Source: an uncultured Clostridia bacterium (GTDB taxonomy: Bacteria > Bacillota > Clostridia > Oscillospirales > Ruminococcaceae). From it: a stretch of DNA of 7,437 bases. Under the pieces are notes generated by a model. That model was not told the origin of the DNA, did not search any database, and worked only from the letters and a program-made list of their open reading frames with translations. A program made the position numbers and the translations under genes. Of this stretch, positions 1 to 5,936 are shown in pieces; the first letter of the stretch is position 1; each line of letters opens with the position of its first letter. The stretch is from positions 1 through 7,437 of the forward strand of contig CAMGJS010000038.1 of the NCBI GenBank assembly GCA_946056455.1. The letters are read 5' to 3'.

Positions 1-11
1 AAGAAAACTTA

Positions 12-40
12 TTGACGGATTGACCTTTATCGGTTATAAT
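12..40 (+). promoter_or_regulatory. Sigma-A promoter of a candidate small RNA
   Basis: The -35 box TTGACG (12-17) and a perfect -10 box TATAAT (35-40) are separated by an ideal 17-bp spacer, which predicts a start at about G47. The -35 region lies in a short tandem repeat: ATTGACGG (11-18) is followed directly by ATTGACCT (19-26). The second copy cannot serve as a -35 because its spacing is 9 bp, so the repeat could be an operator or chance. The next element downstream is a terminator rather than a gene. Confidence 0.7.
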
Positions 41-46
41 ACATAT

Positions 47-186
47 GATGTTTGAATTATATATTTTTATTTTTGATATGATTAAACATCCGTTTTGTTG
101 TCTCCTTTCTTTTGTTCTACACATATTTTATCCTATTATTTTTGTTTTTCTCATCTTGCAGGGCACCGTTGCCCTGCATTTTTTTT
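47..186 (+). ncRNA. Candidate ~140-nt small RNA
   Basis: This is a transcript predicted from a good promoter (12-40) to a strong intrinsic terminator (157-186), with no credible ORF between. Its 5' end would fold at once: 47-55 (GATGTTTGA) pairs with 82-90 (TTAAACATC) over 9 bp including one G-U, with a weak inner A/U stem 60-64/76-80. Positions 91-156 are pyrimidine-rich and have little capacity to pair. They include TCTCCTTTC at 101-109, which is complementary to Shine-Dalgarno sequences. The 3' end is the terminator hairpin. A 5' stem, open CU-rich middle and terminator is a common shape for base-pairing small RNAs in Gram-positive bacteria. I do not recognise a known RNA family. Alternatively the terminator simply ends an upstream gene and the promoter is incidental. 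Confidence 0.4.
157..186 (+). terminator. Intrinsic terminator upstream of metG
   Basis: A perfect 9-bp stem, TGCAGGGCA (157-165) with TGCCCTGCA (170-178), has a CCGT loop and is followed by eight T (179-186). It points along + only, because there is no matching A-tract on its left side. It insulates metG from upstream transcription. Confidence 0.92.
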
Positions 187-205
187 GCTCACAAGCCCAT
201 TTAAA

Positions 206-234
206 TTGACAAATTGCAGACTTTGGGGTATAAT
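206..234 (+). promoter_or_regulatory. Consensus sigma-A promoter of metG-tatD
   Basis: TTGACA (206-211), a 17-bp spacer and TATAAT (229-234) make a perfect housekeeping promoter. The predicted start near 241 gives a leader of only about 33 nt, too short for the T-box or SAM riboswitch that precedes some Firmicutes methionine-related genes. Expression is therefore probably constitutive. The metG ribosome binding site GGAGGA (261-266) lies 7 nt before the ATG. Confidence 0.93.
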
Positions 235-273
235 CTTATAGATAGACAAATTTCACCTTTGGAGGAATAAAAA

Positions 274-2199
274 ATGTCAAAAAAACCTTATTACATTACC
301 ACTCCCATCTACTATCCGTCGGGCAATCCGCATATCGGACACTGCTATACAACCGTTGCCTGCGATGTTGTTGCAAGAATGAAGCGAATGCAGGGCTTTG
401 ATGTCAAGTTTCTTACAGGCCTTGATGAACACGGACAGAAAATAGAGAAAAAAGCAACGGAATGCGGAGTTACCCCTCAACAGTTTGTTGACGATATATG
501 CGTAAACTTCAAAAAGCTCTGGGAGCGAATGGGAATAAGCTACGACAGATTTATCAGAACGACAGACGATTATCATGTAGAGTCTGTTCAGAAGATATTC
601 AAGGAGCTTTACGACAAGGGATACATCTATAAGAGCGAATACACGGGAAAATACTGCACCCCCTGCGAAAGCTTCTGGACAGAAAGCCAGCTTGTTGACG
701 GAAAATGTCCCGACTGCGGAAGAGAAGTGACGGACGCTAAGGAGGAGGCATATTTCTTTAAGCTTTCAGCTTTTGCAGACAGAATTGAAAAGCTTCTTAC
801 AGAGACCGATTTTCTTCAGCCTCAGACAAGAGTCAACGAAATGGTAAATAACTTCATAAAGCCAGGGCTTGAAGACCTCTGCGTTTCAAGAACAAGCTTT
901 AAATGGGGCGTTCCCGTTTCTTTTGACGACAAGCATGTTGTATATGTATGGATAGACGCGCTTTCAAACTATATCACCGCACTCGGTTATCAGAATGAAA
1001 AGTACGACGATTTTGACAAATACTGGCCTGCCGATGTTCATGTTATGGCAAAGGAAATTGTCCGTTTCCACTCCATTATCTGGCCTGCAATCCTTATGGC
1101 GCTCGACCTGCCTTTGCCCAAAAAGATTTACGGTCACGGCTGGATAACCTTCAACGGTGGAAAGATGAGTAAATCCTCGGGCAATGTTGTCGACCCGTTC
1201 ATTCTTGCCGACAGATACGGTGTTGACGCTGTAAGATACCATCTTTTAAGAGAAATGCCTTTCGGAGCGGACTGCGCTTTCTCGAATGAAATTATGCTCA
1301 ACAGAATGAACTCCGACCTTGCAAACGACCTTGGCAACCTTGTTTCAAGAACTGTTTCAATGGTGATAAAATACTTCGGCGGAACACTCCCCGACGACAG
1401 ACAGCAGGGTGAGCCCGACGATGAGCTTATTGCTATGGCGTCGGCACTTTCTGAAAAGGTTTCATCCCTTTATGAGCAGTTCCGTTTTGCCGACGGTCTT
1501 GCGGAAGTAATCAAGGTAGTTTCAAGAGCAAACAAGTACATTGACGAAACTGCTCCCTGGGTGCTTGCAAAGGACGAGGCAAACAAGGCAAGACTTGCAA
1601 GCGTTATGTATAATCTTCTCGAAACGATAAGAATAGTTTCGGTTATGCTTTCTCCCGTTATGCCTCACACCTCCCCCGAAATATTCAGGCAGATTGGTGC
1701 AGACGAGAACGCAACAACCTGGCAGAGTGCCGAAACCTTCGGTGTTCTTTCAAAGAATGTTACAGTAAATAAGGGAGAAGTTCTCTTCCCTCGTATAGAT
1801 GTCAAGAAAGAGCTTGACAAGCTTGCCGCATTAACAGAAGCGGAAGCACCCAAACCGCAGATTGAACTCGCTCCGCAGATTGCCATTGACGATTTTGCAA
1901 AGGTTGAGCTGAGAGTTGCGCTCGTTAAATCCTGCGAAAAAGTGAAGAAGTCGAAAAAGCTTCTCTGCTTACAGCTTGACGACGGAATGGGCGGAAGACA
2001 GGTTGTTTCGGGAATTGCTGAATGGTACGCTCCCGAGGACCTTATCGGAAAGAAGATAATCGTTGTTGCAAACCTTGCTCCCGCAAAGCTTTGCGGAGTT
2101 GAAAGCAACGGAATGATTCTTGCCGCTGACACAGAGGACGGCGGAGCAAAGGTAATCTTCCCCGATGACAGCTTGCCCTGCGGAACAAAGATAAGATAA
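274..2199 (+). CDS. metG: Methionyl-tRNA synthetase
   Basis: This cytosolic class I aminoacyl-tRNA synthetase charges tRNA-Met with methionine using ATP, for both initiation and elongation. The 641-residue protein has the full family layout. The HIGH signature is residues 20-23. The zinc knuckle has paired cysteines C128/C131 and C145/C148 in the connective domain, and KMSKS is residues 297-301. The NKYIDETAPW block (420-429) ends in the tryptophan equivalent to the anticodon-contacting W461 of E. coli. Residues from about 536 to 641 form the C-terminal Trbp111/EMAP-II-like OB fold that binds tRNA and dimerises; it is fused here, as in B. subtilis MetS and E. coli MetG, rather than encoded separately. 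The ATG is fixed by GGAGGA 7 nt upstream and by the consensus promoter. tatD follows after 2 nt. Length and motifs are normal and nothing is missing. Confidence 0.98.
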   Translation: MSKKPYYITTPIYYPSGNPHIGHCYTTVACDVVARMKRMQGFDVKFLTGLDEHGQKIEKKATECGVTPQQFVDDICVNFKKLWERMGISYDRFIRTTDDYHVESVQKIFKELYDKGYIYKSEYTGKYCTPCESFWTESQLVDGKCPDCGREVTDAKEEAYFFKLSAFADRIEKLLTETDFLQPQTRVNEMVNNFIKPGLEDLCVSRTSFKWGVPVSFDDKHVVYVWIDALSNYITALGYQNEKYDDFDKYWPADVHVMAKEIVRFHSIIWPAILMALDLPLPKKIYGHGWITFNGGKMSKSSGNVVDPFILADRYGVDAVRYHLLREMPFGADCAFSNEIMLNRMNSDLANDLGNLVSRTVSMVIKYFGGTLPDDRQQGEPDDELIAMASALSEKVSSLYEQFRFADGLAEVIKVVSRANKYIDETAPWVLAKDEANKARLASVMYNLLETIRIVSVMLSPVMPHTSPEIFRQIGADENATTWQSAETFGVLSKNVTVNKGEVLFPRIDVKKELDKLAALTEAEAPKPQIELAPQIAIDDFAKVELRVALVKSCEKVKKSKKLLCLQLDDGMGGRQVVSGIAEWYAPEDLIGKKIIVVANLAPAKLCGVESNGMILAADTEDGGAKVIFPDDSLPCGTKIR

Positions 2200-2201
2200 C
2201 T

Positions 2202-2981
2202 ATGGGATATAATAATATTTTCGACTCGCACAGTCACTATGACGATAAAGCCTTTGATGATGACAGAGAAGAGCTTTTGTCAGCAAAGCTCAAAGAGGGC
2301 GGAGTGTCGGGAGTAATTCACGCCTGCGCTTATTTTGAAAATGTCCTTGACGGAGTTTTAATGGCTGAAAAGCACGACTTTATGTATTCTTCCGTTGGCG
2401 TTCACCCCGAAGAATGTGAAAATCTGCCCGAAAATTATATAAGCGTTTTAAGGGACATCGCCTTGTCGCACAAAAAGGTCGTAGCCATAGGAGAAATAGG
2501 TCTTGACTATCACTATGACGGCTTTGACAGAGATTTTCAGATTAAAATTTTCAAAGAACAGCTTTCTCTTGCAAAAGAGCTTTCTTTGCCCGTCATTATT
2601 CATTCCCGTGACGCTACGGGCGATATGATGGAAATACTCAGAGAATATCGCCCTTGCGGAGTAATGCACTGCTTTTCGGGCTCCGCCGAAACGGCAAAAG
2701 AGGTTCTCTCTCTCGGAATGTATTTGGGCTTTACGGGAGTAGTCACCTTTAAAAACGCAAAAAAAGCGGTAGAGGCTGTATCCGTCACTCCCCTTGAAAG
2801 ACTTCTGCTTGAAACGGATTGTCCCTATATGGCGCCCGAGCCTTTCAGAGGAAAGCGTTGCGACAGCCGACTTATTGAATACACCGCAGAAAAAATTGCC
2901 GGGATAAAGGGTGTTCCCACGCAGGAAATGATAGATATTGCAAACGAAAACACCAAACGGCTTTTTGGAATAAAAATGTGA
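2202..2981 (+). CDS. tatD: TatD-family metal-dependent deoxyribonuclease
   Basis: This is a 259-residue TIM-barrel metallohydrolase of the TatD/YabD family; characterised members are Mg-dependent 3'-5' DNases or exonucleases linked to DNA repair. All expected metal-site residues are visible: H10 and H12 in DSHSH near the N-terminus, E98 in GEIGLDY, H134 in IIHSRDA, H156 in MHCFSG, and D206 in ETDCPYMAP. The family's three signature blocks are intact and the length is typical. Only 2 nt separate it from metG, and no good Shine-Dalgarno precedes the ATG (only an A-rich AAAGATAAG). It is therefore probably translated by coupling to metG on the same transcript. metS next to yabD/tatD is also the order in B. 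subtilis. The exact substrate in this organism cannot be read from sequence. Confidence 0.95.
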   Translation: MGYNNIFDSHSHYDDKAFDDDREELLSAKLKEGGVSGVIHACAYFENVLDGVLMAEKHDFMYSSVGVHPEECENLPENYISVLRDIALSHKKVVAIGEIGLDYHYDGFDRDFQIKIFKEQLSLAKELSLPVIIHSRDATGDMMEILREYRPCGVMHCFSGSAETAKEVLSLGMYLGFTGVVTFKNAKKAVEAVSVTPLERLLLETDCPYMAPEPFRGKRCDSRLIEYTAEKIAGIKGVPTQEMIDIANENTKRLFGIKM

Positions 2982-3009
2982 ATAAAGTACCTCCTTGTCC
3001 GCATATAAT
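2980..3009 (+). promoter_or_regulatory. Putative sigma-E promoter of yabP-yabQ
   Basis: The -10-like CATATAAT (3002-3009) fits the sigma-E pattern CATA-A-T. A -35-like GAATAAA (2980-2986) lies 15 bp upstream and overlaps the tatD stop codon. The predicted start is about 3015-3017, just before the yabP Shine-Dalgarno. In B. subtilis yabP and yabQ belong to the mother-cell sigma-E regulon, which supports the reading. The -35 is approximate, and the -10 also lies in a hairpin arm and loop, so constraint on the RNA could mimic a promoter. Confidence 0.5.
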
Positions 3010-3030
3010 GCGTAAAAAAGGAGGTATTTT
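2984..3030 (+). promoter_or_regulatory. Hairpin sequestering the yabP ribosome binding site; possible terminator of metG-tatD
   Basis: TACCTCCTT (2988-2996) pairs perfectly over 9 bp with AAGGAGGTA (3018-3026), which contains the yabP Shine-Dalgarno. AAAG (2984-2987) can extend it with TTTT (3027-3030), including one G-U. An inner hairpin, CGCAT (3000-3004) with ATGCG (3008-3012) and loop ATA, lies in the apical part. On RNA reading through from metG-tatD the yabP start would be closed, and the five T after the stem (3027-3031) could also end transcription. RNA started from the internal sigma-E-like promoter would lack the 5' arm and leave the site open. The pairing is visible directly; the function is inferred. 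Confidence 0.7.
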
Positions 3031-3031
3031 T

Positions 3032-3301
3032 ATGTCTGAACAAAAAATACATAATCTTATTCTTGAAAGCAGGTCAAAGCTTACAATATCGGGAGTCACC
3101 GATGTTGACAGCTTTGACGAAAAGCAGGTTGTGCTTTATACGAATATGGGCGAGCTGACCATAATGGGCAAGGATTTGCATGTCAATGAAATAAGCGTAG
3201 GAAACGGAGATATGGCGATAGAGGGCGATGTCTGGTCGATTTGTTACGGCGATAAGGACAGGCGTGGAAGCGTTTCGTTTTTCGGCAAGCTTTTCAGATA
3301 G
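3032..3301 (+). CDS. yabP: Sporulation protein YabP
   Basis: This is an 89-residue YabP/YqfC-family sporulation protein; B. subtilis YabP is about 100 residues and its gene is under sigma-E control in the mother cell. The family features are a small all-beta protein with an N-terminal block (HNLILESRSKLTISGV, about 6-21), a DSFDE/VVLYTNMGELTIMG core (24-44) and a G-DLHV-EISVGNGDMAIEG segment (44-64). The role is in spore formation, with no known catalytic activity and no membrane segment or signal peptide. The ATG at 3032 follows AAGGAGGT (3018-3025) at 7-nt spacing. The frame stays open upstream to 2978, but that would place the Shine-Dalgarno inside the gene. yabQ follows after 21 nt, the standard pairing. 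Confidence 0.92.
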   Translation: MSEQKIHNLILESRSKLTISGVTDVDSFDEKQVVLYTNMGELTIMGKDLHVNEISVGNGDMAIEGDVWSICYGDKDRRGSVSFFGKLFR

Positions 3302-3322
3302 TTCCGAAAGGGGAAGAACAGG

Positions 3323-3769
3323 GTGTTGCTCGATAATTTTTTCACTCTTTCAGAAGAATGTCTGCTTTTTCTTTATTCTGTTCTGCTCGGGATTTTTCTC
3401 GGCGTGGTTTTCGACATTTTCCGCATAATAAGAGCGATTATTCCCCATAAAAGTGCGCTTGTCGCTGTTGAAGATGTCATTTTTATGATGATATGGGGAC
3501 TTTCGCTTGTTATCTTCTCGGTTGAGCTTTCAAGAGGAAATGTACGATTTTTTTGCTTTTTGGGGAGTGTTCTGGGATTTGCGATTTATTTTTTCACCGT
3601 CGGATATGCTCTTTTGACGGCAATAAGGGCGGTAAGCAACGTGATAAGACGGTTTTTTTCTCTTGTTTACAGGAAAATTCTGCTTAAAATTGCAGGCGGT
3701 TTTGTATCAGTTTGTCAAAAGGTAAAGACATTTTTTGTTAATAACTGCCCAAAATTCAAAAAAATTTAA
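3323..3769 (+). CDS. yabQ: Spore cortex biosynthesis membrane protein YabQ
   Basis: This is a 148-residue integral membrane protein of the YabQ family. In B. subtilis YabQ sits in the forespore outer membrane and is required for cortex formation. Three hydrophobic segments are visible at about 11-32, 48-67 and 74-98. The first runs into the family hallmark GIFLGVVFDIFRIIR, and an acidic ED pair precedes the second. After residue 105 the protein becomes basic and ends in a Lys-rich tail, as expected of a cytoplasmic end. The start is GTG (3323), 9 nt after GAAAGGGG (3306-3313); the next codon, TTG, is a possible alternative. It shares an operon with yabP. No clear terminator follows; an A/T-rich stretch leads into the divIC promoter, so sporulation transcripts may run on into divIC. 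Confidence 0.9.
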   Translation: MLLDNFFTLSEECLLFLYSVLLGIFLGVVFDIFRIIRAIIPHKSALVAVEDVIFMMIWGLSLVIFSVELSRGNVRFFCFLGSVLGFAIYFFTVGYALLTAIRAVSNVIRRFFSLVYRKILLKIAGGFVSVCQKVKTFFVNNCPKFKKI

Positions 3770-3786
3770 AAATTATAAAAAATCTC

Positions 3787-3816
3787 TTGAAAAAATTGCA
3801 TACTATGGTGTATAAT
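3787..3816 (+). promoter_or_regulatory. Sigma-A promoter of divIC-yabR
   Basis: TTGAAA (3787-3792), an 18-bp spacer and a perfect TATAAT (3811-3816) predict a start near 3823. The bases just upstream of the -35 (about 3757-3786) are runs of A and T and could act as an UP element. The ~68-nt leader contains TTGCGGG twice (3850-3856 and 3869-3875), of unknown meaning. A separate vegetative promoter for divIC downstream of sigma-E-driven yabPQ matches the B. subtilis arrangement. Confidence 0.85.
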
Positions 3817-3890
3817 ATGTTCGTACATTTCCGCTTTCACGGACGATTTTTGCGGGAGTTTTTCAAAATTGCGGGGCATGAGGCTTTCGT

Positions 3891-4214
3891 TTGAAGGATG
3901 TGAGTTACTTGAAAAAGAATACCGAAAAAAAGCAAAGACCTTTGGCACTCGGCGGATTTATTAAAATTGCATTTGTCGCATTCGTGATTTATGCCGTATT
4001 TAATATAGTTTCGGTTCAGGTAACCCTTGCCGACAAGAGAGAACAGCTTGCTGCGCTCGAAGAGAAAAAGGCTCAGATTGAGCTTGAAAACGAAGAATAC
4101 GAAAGACTTCTCTCAATTGAAAACGAAAGCGAGTATATGGAACAGTATGCCATTGAAGAGCTCGATTACGCATATCCTAATGAAGTAAGGTTCTATGATA
4201 CATCGAGGGGCTAA
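3891..4214 (+). CDS. divIC: Septum formation initiator / cell division protein DivIC (FtsB-like)
   Basis: This is a small bitopic membrane protein of the DivIC/FtsB family. With FtsL and DivIB it forms the divisome subcomplex that activates septal peptidoglycan synthesis. In the 107 residues a short basic cytoplasmic N-terminus (KKNTEKKQR) precedes one transmembrane helix (about 22-44). A Glu/Lys/Leu-rich coiled coil follows (about 47-80), then a short extracellular C-terminal domain with the family-type YPNEVRFYD end. No ATG start exists in frame. TTG at 3891 has GAGG (3880-3883) 7 nt upstream and is my choice. TTG at 3909, with AAGGA (3894-3898) 10 nt upstream, would give a protein six residues shorter and is almost as plausible. 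Its position between yabQ and yabR is the conserved Firmicutes order. Confidence 0.9.
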   Translation: MKDVSYLKKNTEKKQRPLALGGFIKIAFVAFVIYAVFNIVSVQVTLADKREQLAALEEKKAQIELENEEYERLLSIENESEYMEQYAIEELDYAYPNEVRFYDTSRG

Positions 4215-4233
4215 TTTTTTGAGGGGAAAAAAT
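4214..4233 (+). promoter_or_regulatory. yabR Shine-Dalgarno in the loop of an A/U hairpin
   Basis: Seven bases, ATTTTTT (4214-4220), can pair with AAAAAAT (4227-4233), leaving GAGGGG (4221-4226) as the loop. This GAGGGG is the only Shine-Dalgarno candidate for yabR and lies an unusually long 12 nt before the ATG. The stem is only A-U, so stability is doubtful and function is a guess. Confidence 0.3.
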
Positions 4234-4238
4234 AATTT

Positions 4239-4721
4239 ATGCAGGTAGAAGTAGGCAAAATCTACGAAGGCAAGGTCACGGGTATTACAAAGTTCGGCGC
4301 GTTTGTTGAAATCGAGCCGGGCGTCACAGGAATGGTACATATTTCCGAGGTTGCAAACACTTATGTCAATGAGATAAAAGACCATGTTACCGAGGGACAG
4401 GTTGTTAAGGTAAAGGTCATTTCTATAGGCGAGGACAAAAAAATAAGTCTTTCGATAAAGAAGGCTCTGCCTCCCGTTCAGAAGAACTTTAACGGTCCCA
4501 AGCAGGGTGGCGGTCAGAGACCGAATAAGCCTGCGCCAAAGCAGAACAACGACAAAAACCGTATTCCCGAAGTATGGGAACCTAAAAAGCCTGTTACTGC
4601 GGCTGAACAGTCCTTTGAGGATATGCTCAACAAGTTCAAGCAGAACAGCGAAGAAAAGCAATGCGACCTTAAACGGAGCATCGACGGCAAGAGAAAATCC
4701 GGCCGAAGAGGTTCAAAGTAA
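4239..4721 (+). CDS. yabR: S1-domain RNA-binding protein, YabR/CvfD/GSP13 family
   Basis: This is a 160-residue cytosolic RNA-binding protein. Residues about 4-75 are a canonical S1 OB fold: it begins GKIYEGKVTGITKFGAFVEI and continues with the GMVHISE and ISLSIKKA blocks of the family. A flexible, Gly/Pro/Asn/Gln-rich linker (about 77-108) follows, then a C-terminal segment (about 122-160) with SFEDMLNKFKQNSEEK and a basic RRGSK tail. This is the composition of YabR, YugI/GSP13 and CvfD, where the family is associated with ribosomes and stress. B. subtilis YabR is about 128 residues; the extra length here is in the linker. It is the second gene after the divIC promoter, 24 nt behind divIC, and ends just before an intrinsic terminator. 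Its precise role is not known from sequence. Confidence 0.9.
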   Translation: MQVEVGKIYEGKVTGITKFGAFVEIEPGVTGMVHISEVANTYVNEIKDHVTEGQVVKVKVISIGEDKKISLSIKKALPPVQKNFNGPKQGGGQRPNKPAPKQNNDKNRIPEVWEPKKPVTAAEQSFEDMLNKFKQNSEEKQCDLKRSIDGKRKSGRRGSK

Positions 4722-4732
4722 AGAGCAGATAC

Positions 4733-4763
4733 AATCGGATTTCAGCTGAAATCCGATTTTTTT
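4733..4763 (+). terminator. Intrinsic terminator of divIC-yabR, abutting the next RBS
   Basis: Positions 4733-4758 form a perfect 26-nt palindrome: AATCGGATTTC pairs with GAAATCCGATT around an AGCT loop (4744-4747). Seven T follow (4757-4763). The structure starts 11 nt after the yabR stop. Its T-run ends 2 nt before the GGAGG (4766-4770) of the amidohydrolase, leaving no space for a promoter in between. Confidence 0.92.
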
Positions 4764-4775
4764 ATGGAGGATAAA

Positions 4776-5936
4776 ATGTATTTATATAACGCTGAAATTT
4801 TTACCGCAACGGGAACAGTCATAAAAAACGGCTATGTCAAGGTTTCGGGCAAAACGATAGAAAAAGTATCTGAGGGAGCGCCCGAAAAAATATCCCCCGA
4901 AGATTATGATTGTAAGGGAAATACGCTCTTTCCGGGATTTATTGACGCTCACACTCATATGGGACTTTTTGAGAGCGGAATAGGAATAGAGGGGGAGGAC
5001 TGCAACGAGGACAGCGACCCCGTTACTCCGAATTTGAGAACTATTGACGGAATAAATTGTCTTGACGAGAATTTTTCTCTTGCACTTTCTTACGGCATAA
5101 CTACCGTTGCAACGGGTGTAGGCTCGGCGAACCCCATAGGCGGAGATGTCATTGCAGTTAAGACAATGGGAAGATACGCGGACGAGATGCTACGCAGGGT
5201 TATCGGAATAAAATTTGCTCTCGGAGAAAATCCGAAGAATACTTTCTCGGAAAAAGACAGTGCTCCCGTAACGAGAATGGCGACAGCCGCAATTATAAGG
5301 GAGGCTCTTTTTAAAGCGAAAAGATACGCGGAGGATAAGAAAAAGGCTCTCTCGGAGGACGGCGACAACCCCGAATATGACGCCAAATGTGAAGCGTTGG
5401 AACCTCTTTTGAACCGAGAGATAAAAGCGTTCTTTCATTGTCACAAGGCAAACGATATTATGACAGCGGTGAGAATTGCAAAGGAATTCGACCTTGACTA
5501 TTCACTCGTTCATTGCACCGAAGGTCACCTTGTTGCCGATGTTTTAGGAGAAAACGGAGCAAAAGCTTCTGTCGGACCTATTATTTCCGACAAGGGCAAG
5601 CCTGAACTTATGGGGCTTTCTCTTAACAACGCGGCAGAGCTTTCAAAGAATAAGGTTTCGGTTTCTATATGCACCGACCACCCCGAAGTGCCGATACAGT
5701 ATCTTGCGCTTTCGGCGGCTATTGCAGAGAAAAACGGTCTGCCCTATGAGGACGCTGTCAAAGCGATAACTGTCAATGCGGCAGAATTCTGCGGAATAGA
5801 CGATATTGTGGGAACGATTGAAAAGGGGAAAATTGCCGATATTGTCCTTTTTGACGAAAATCCCCTGGGAGTTGAAGTAAGACCTATAATGGTTATGCTT
5901 GACGGAAAAATCATAATAAAAAAGGAGAACATATAA
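4776..5936 (+). CDS. Metal-dependent amidohydrolase of unknown substrate
   Basis: This is a 386-residue amidohydrolase-superfamily enzyme, imidazolonepropionase/dihydroorotase-like in layout. A small beta-sandwich (residues 1-52 plus the C-terminal GTIEKGKIADIVLFD strand region, 346-360) flanks a TIM barrel. Expected metal and catalytic residues are visible: H59 and H61 in FIDAHTHMG, K146 in GIKFALGENPK as a possible bridging lysine, H221/H223 in FHCHKAND, H246 in LVHCTEGH, and D301 in CTDHPEVP. GPIISDKGKPE (268-278) is typical of the uncharacterised clostridial group often called simply amidohydrolase. The start at 4776 has GGAGG 5 nt upstream. An in-frame ATG at 4764 would put that site inside the gene. 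The TAA stop overlaps the fumarase ATG by one base (TAATG), implying coupling. No signal peptide is seen. The substrate cannot be deduced. Confidence 0.9.
   Translation: MYLYNAEIFTATGTVIKNGYVKVSGKTIEKVSEGAPEKISPEDYDCKGNTLFPGFIDAHTHMGLFESGIGIEGEDCNEDSDPVTPNLRTIDGINCLDENFSLALSYGITTVATGVGSANPIGGDVIAVKTMGRYADEMLRRVIGIKFALGENPKNTFSEKDSAPVTRMATAAIIREALFKAKRYAEDKKKALSEDGDNPEYDAKCEALEPLLNREIKAFFHCHKANDIMTAVRIAKEFDLDYSLVHCTEGHLVADVLGENGAKASVGPIISDKGKPELMGLSLNNAAELSKNKVSVSICTDHPEVPIQYLALSAAIAEKNGLPYEDAVKAITVNAAEFCGIDDIVGTIEKGKIADIVLFDENPLGVEVRPIMVMLDGKIIIKKENI

Noticed and set aside
45..209. A 54-codon open frame on + starting ATGATG
   Set aside because: It starts before the predicted transcript start (about 47), has no ribosome binding site, runs through the terminator hairpin and T-run, and its composition is simply that of the CU/T-rich DNA.
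241..273. T-box or SAM riboswitch before metG
   Set aside because: The leader after the consensus promoter is about 33 nt. The only upstream terminator lies before that promoter, so it cannot act as an attenuator for it.
1665..2237. 190-codon open frame on - opposite metG
   Set aside because: It is antisense to the conserved MetRS C-terminal domain, and its Ser/Phe/Ile-rich translation looks like a shadow of the metG codon pattern. No start signals are seen.
2978..3031. 18-codon N-terminal extension of yabP
   Set aside because: It would place a perfect AAGGAGGT inside the gene and start within the tatD stop codon. The start at 3032 has correct spacing and family-like length.
3817..3894. 25-codon open frame in the divIC leader starting at ATG 3817
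   Set aside because: The ATG overlaps the promoter region and lies upstream of the predicted transcript start near 3823.
4113..4661. 182-codon open frame on - across divIC and yabR
   Set aside because: It lies opposite two recognised genes and their spacer, and the translation shows no family resemblance.
4764..4775. Earlier ATG for the amidohydrolase (MEDKMYLY)
   Set aside because: The ATG lies directly after the terminator T-run with no ribosome binding site, whereas the GGAGG it overlaps is correctly spaced for ATG 4776.
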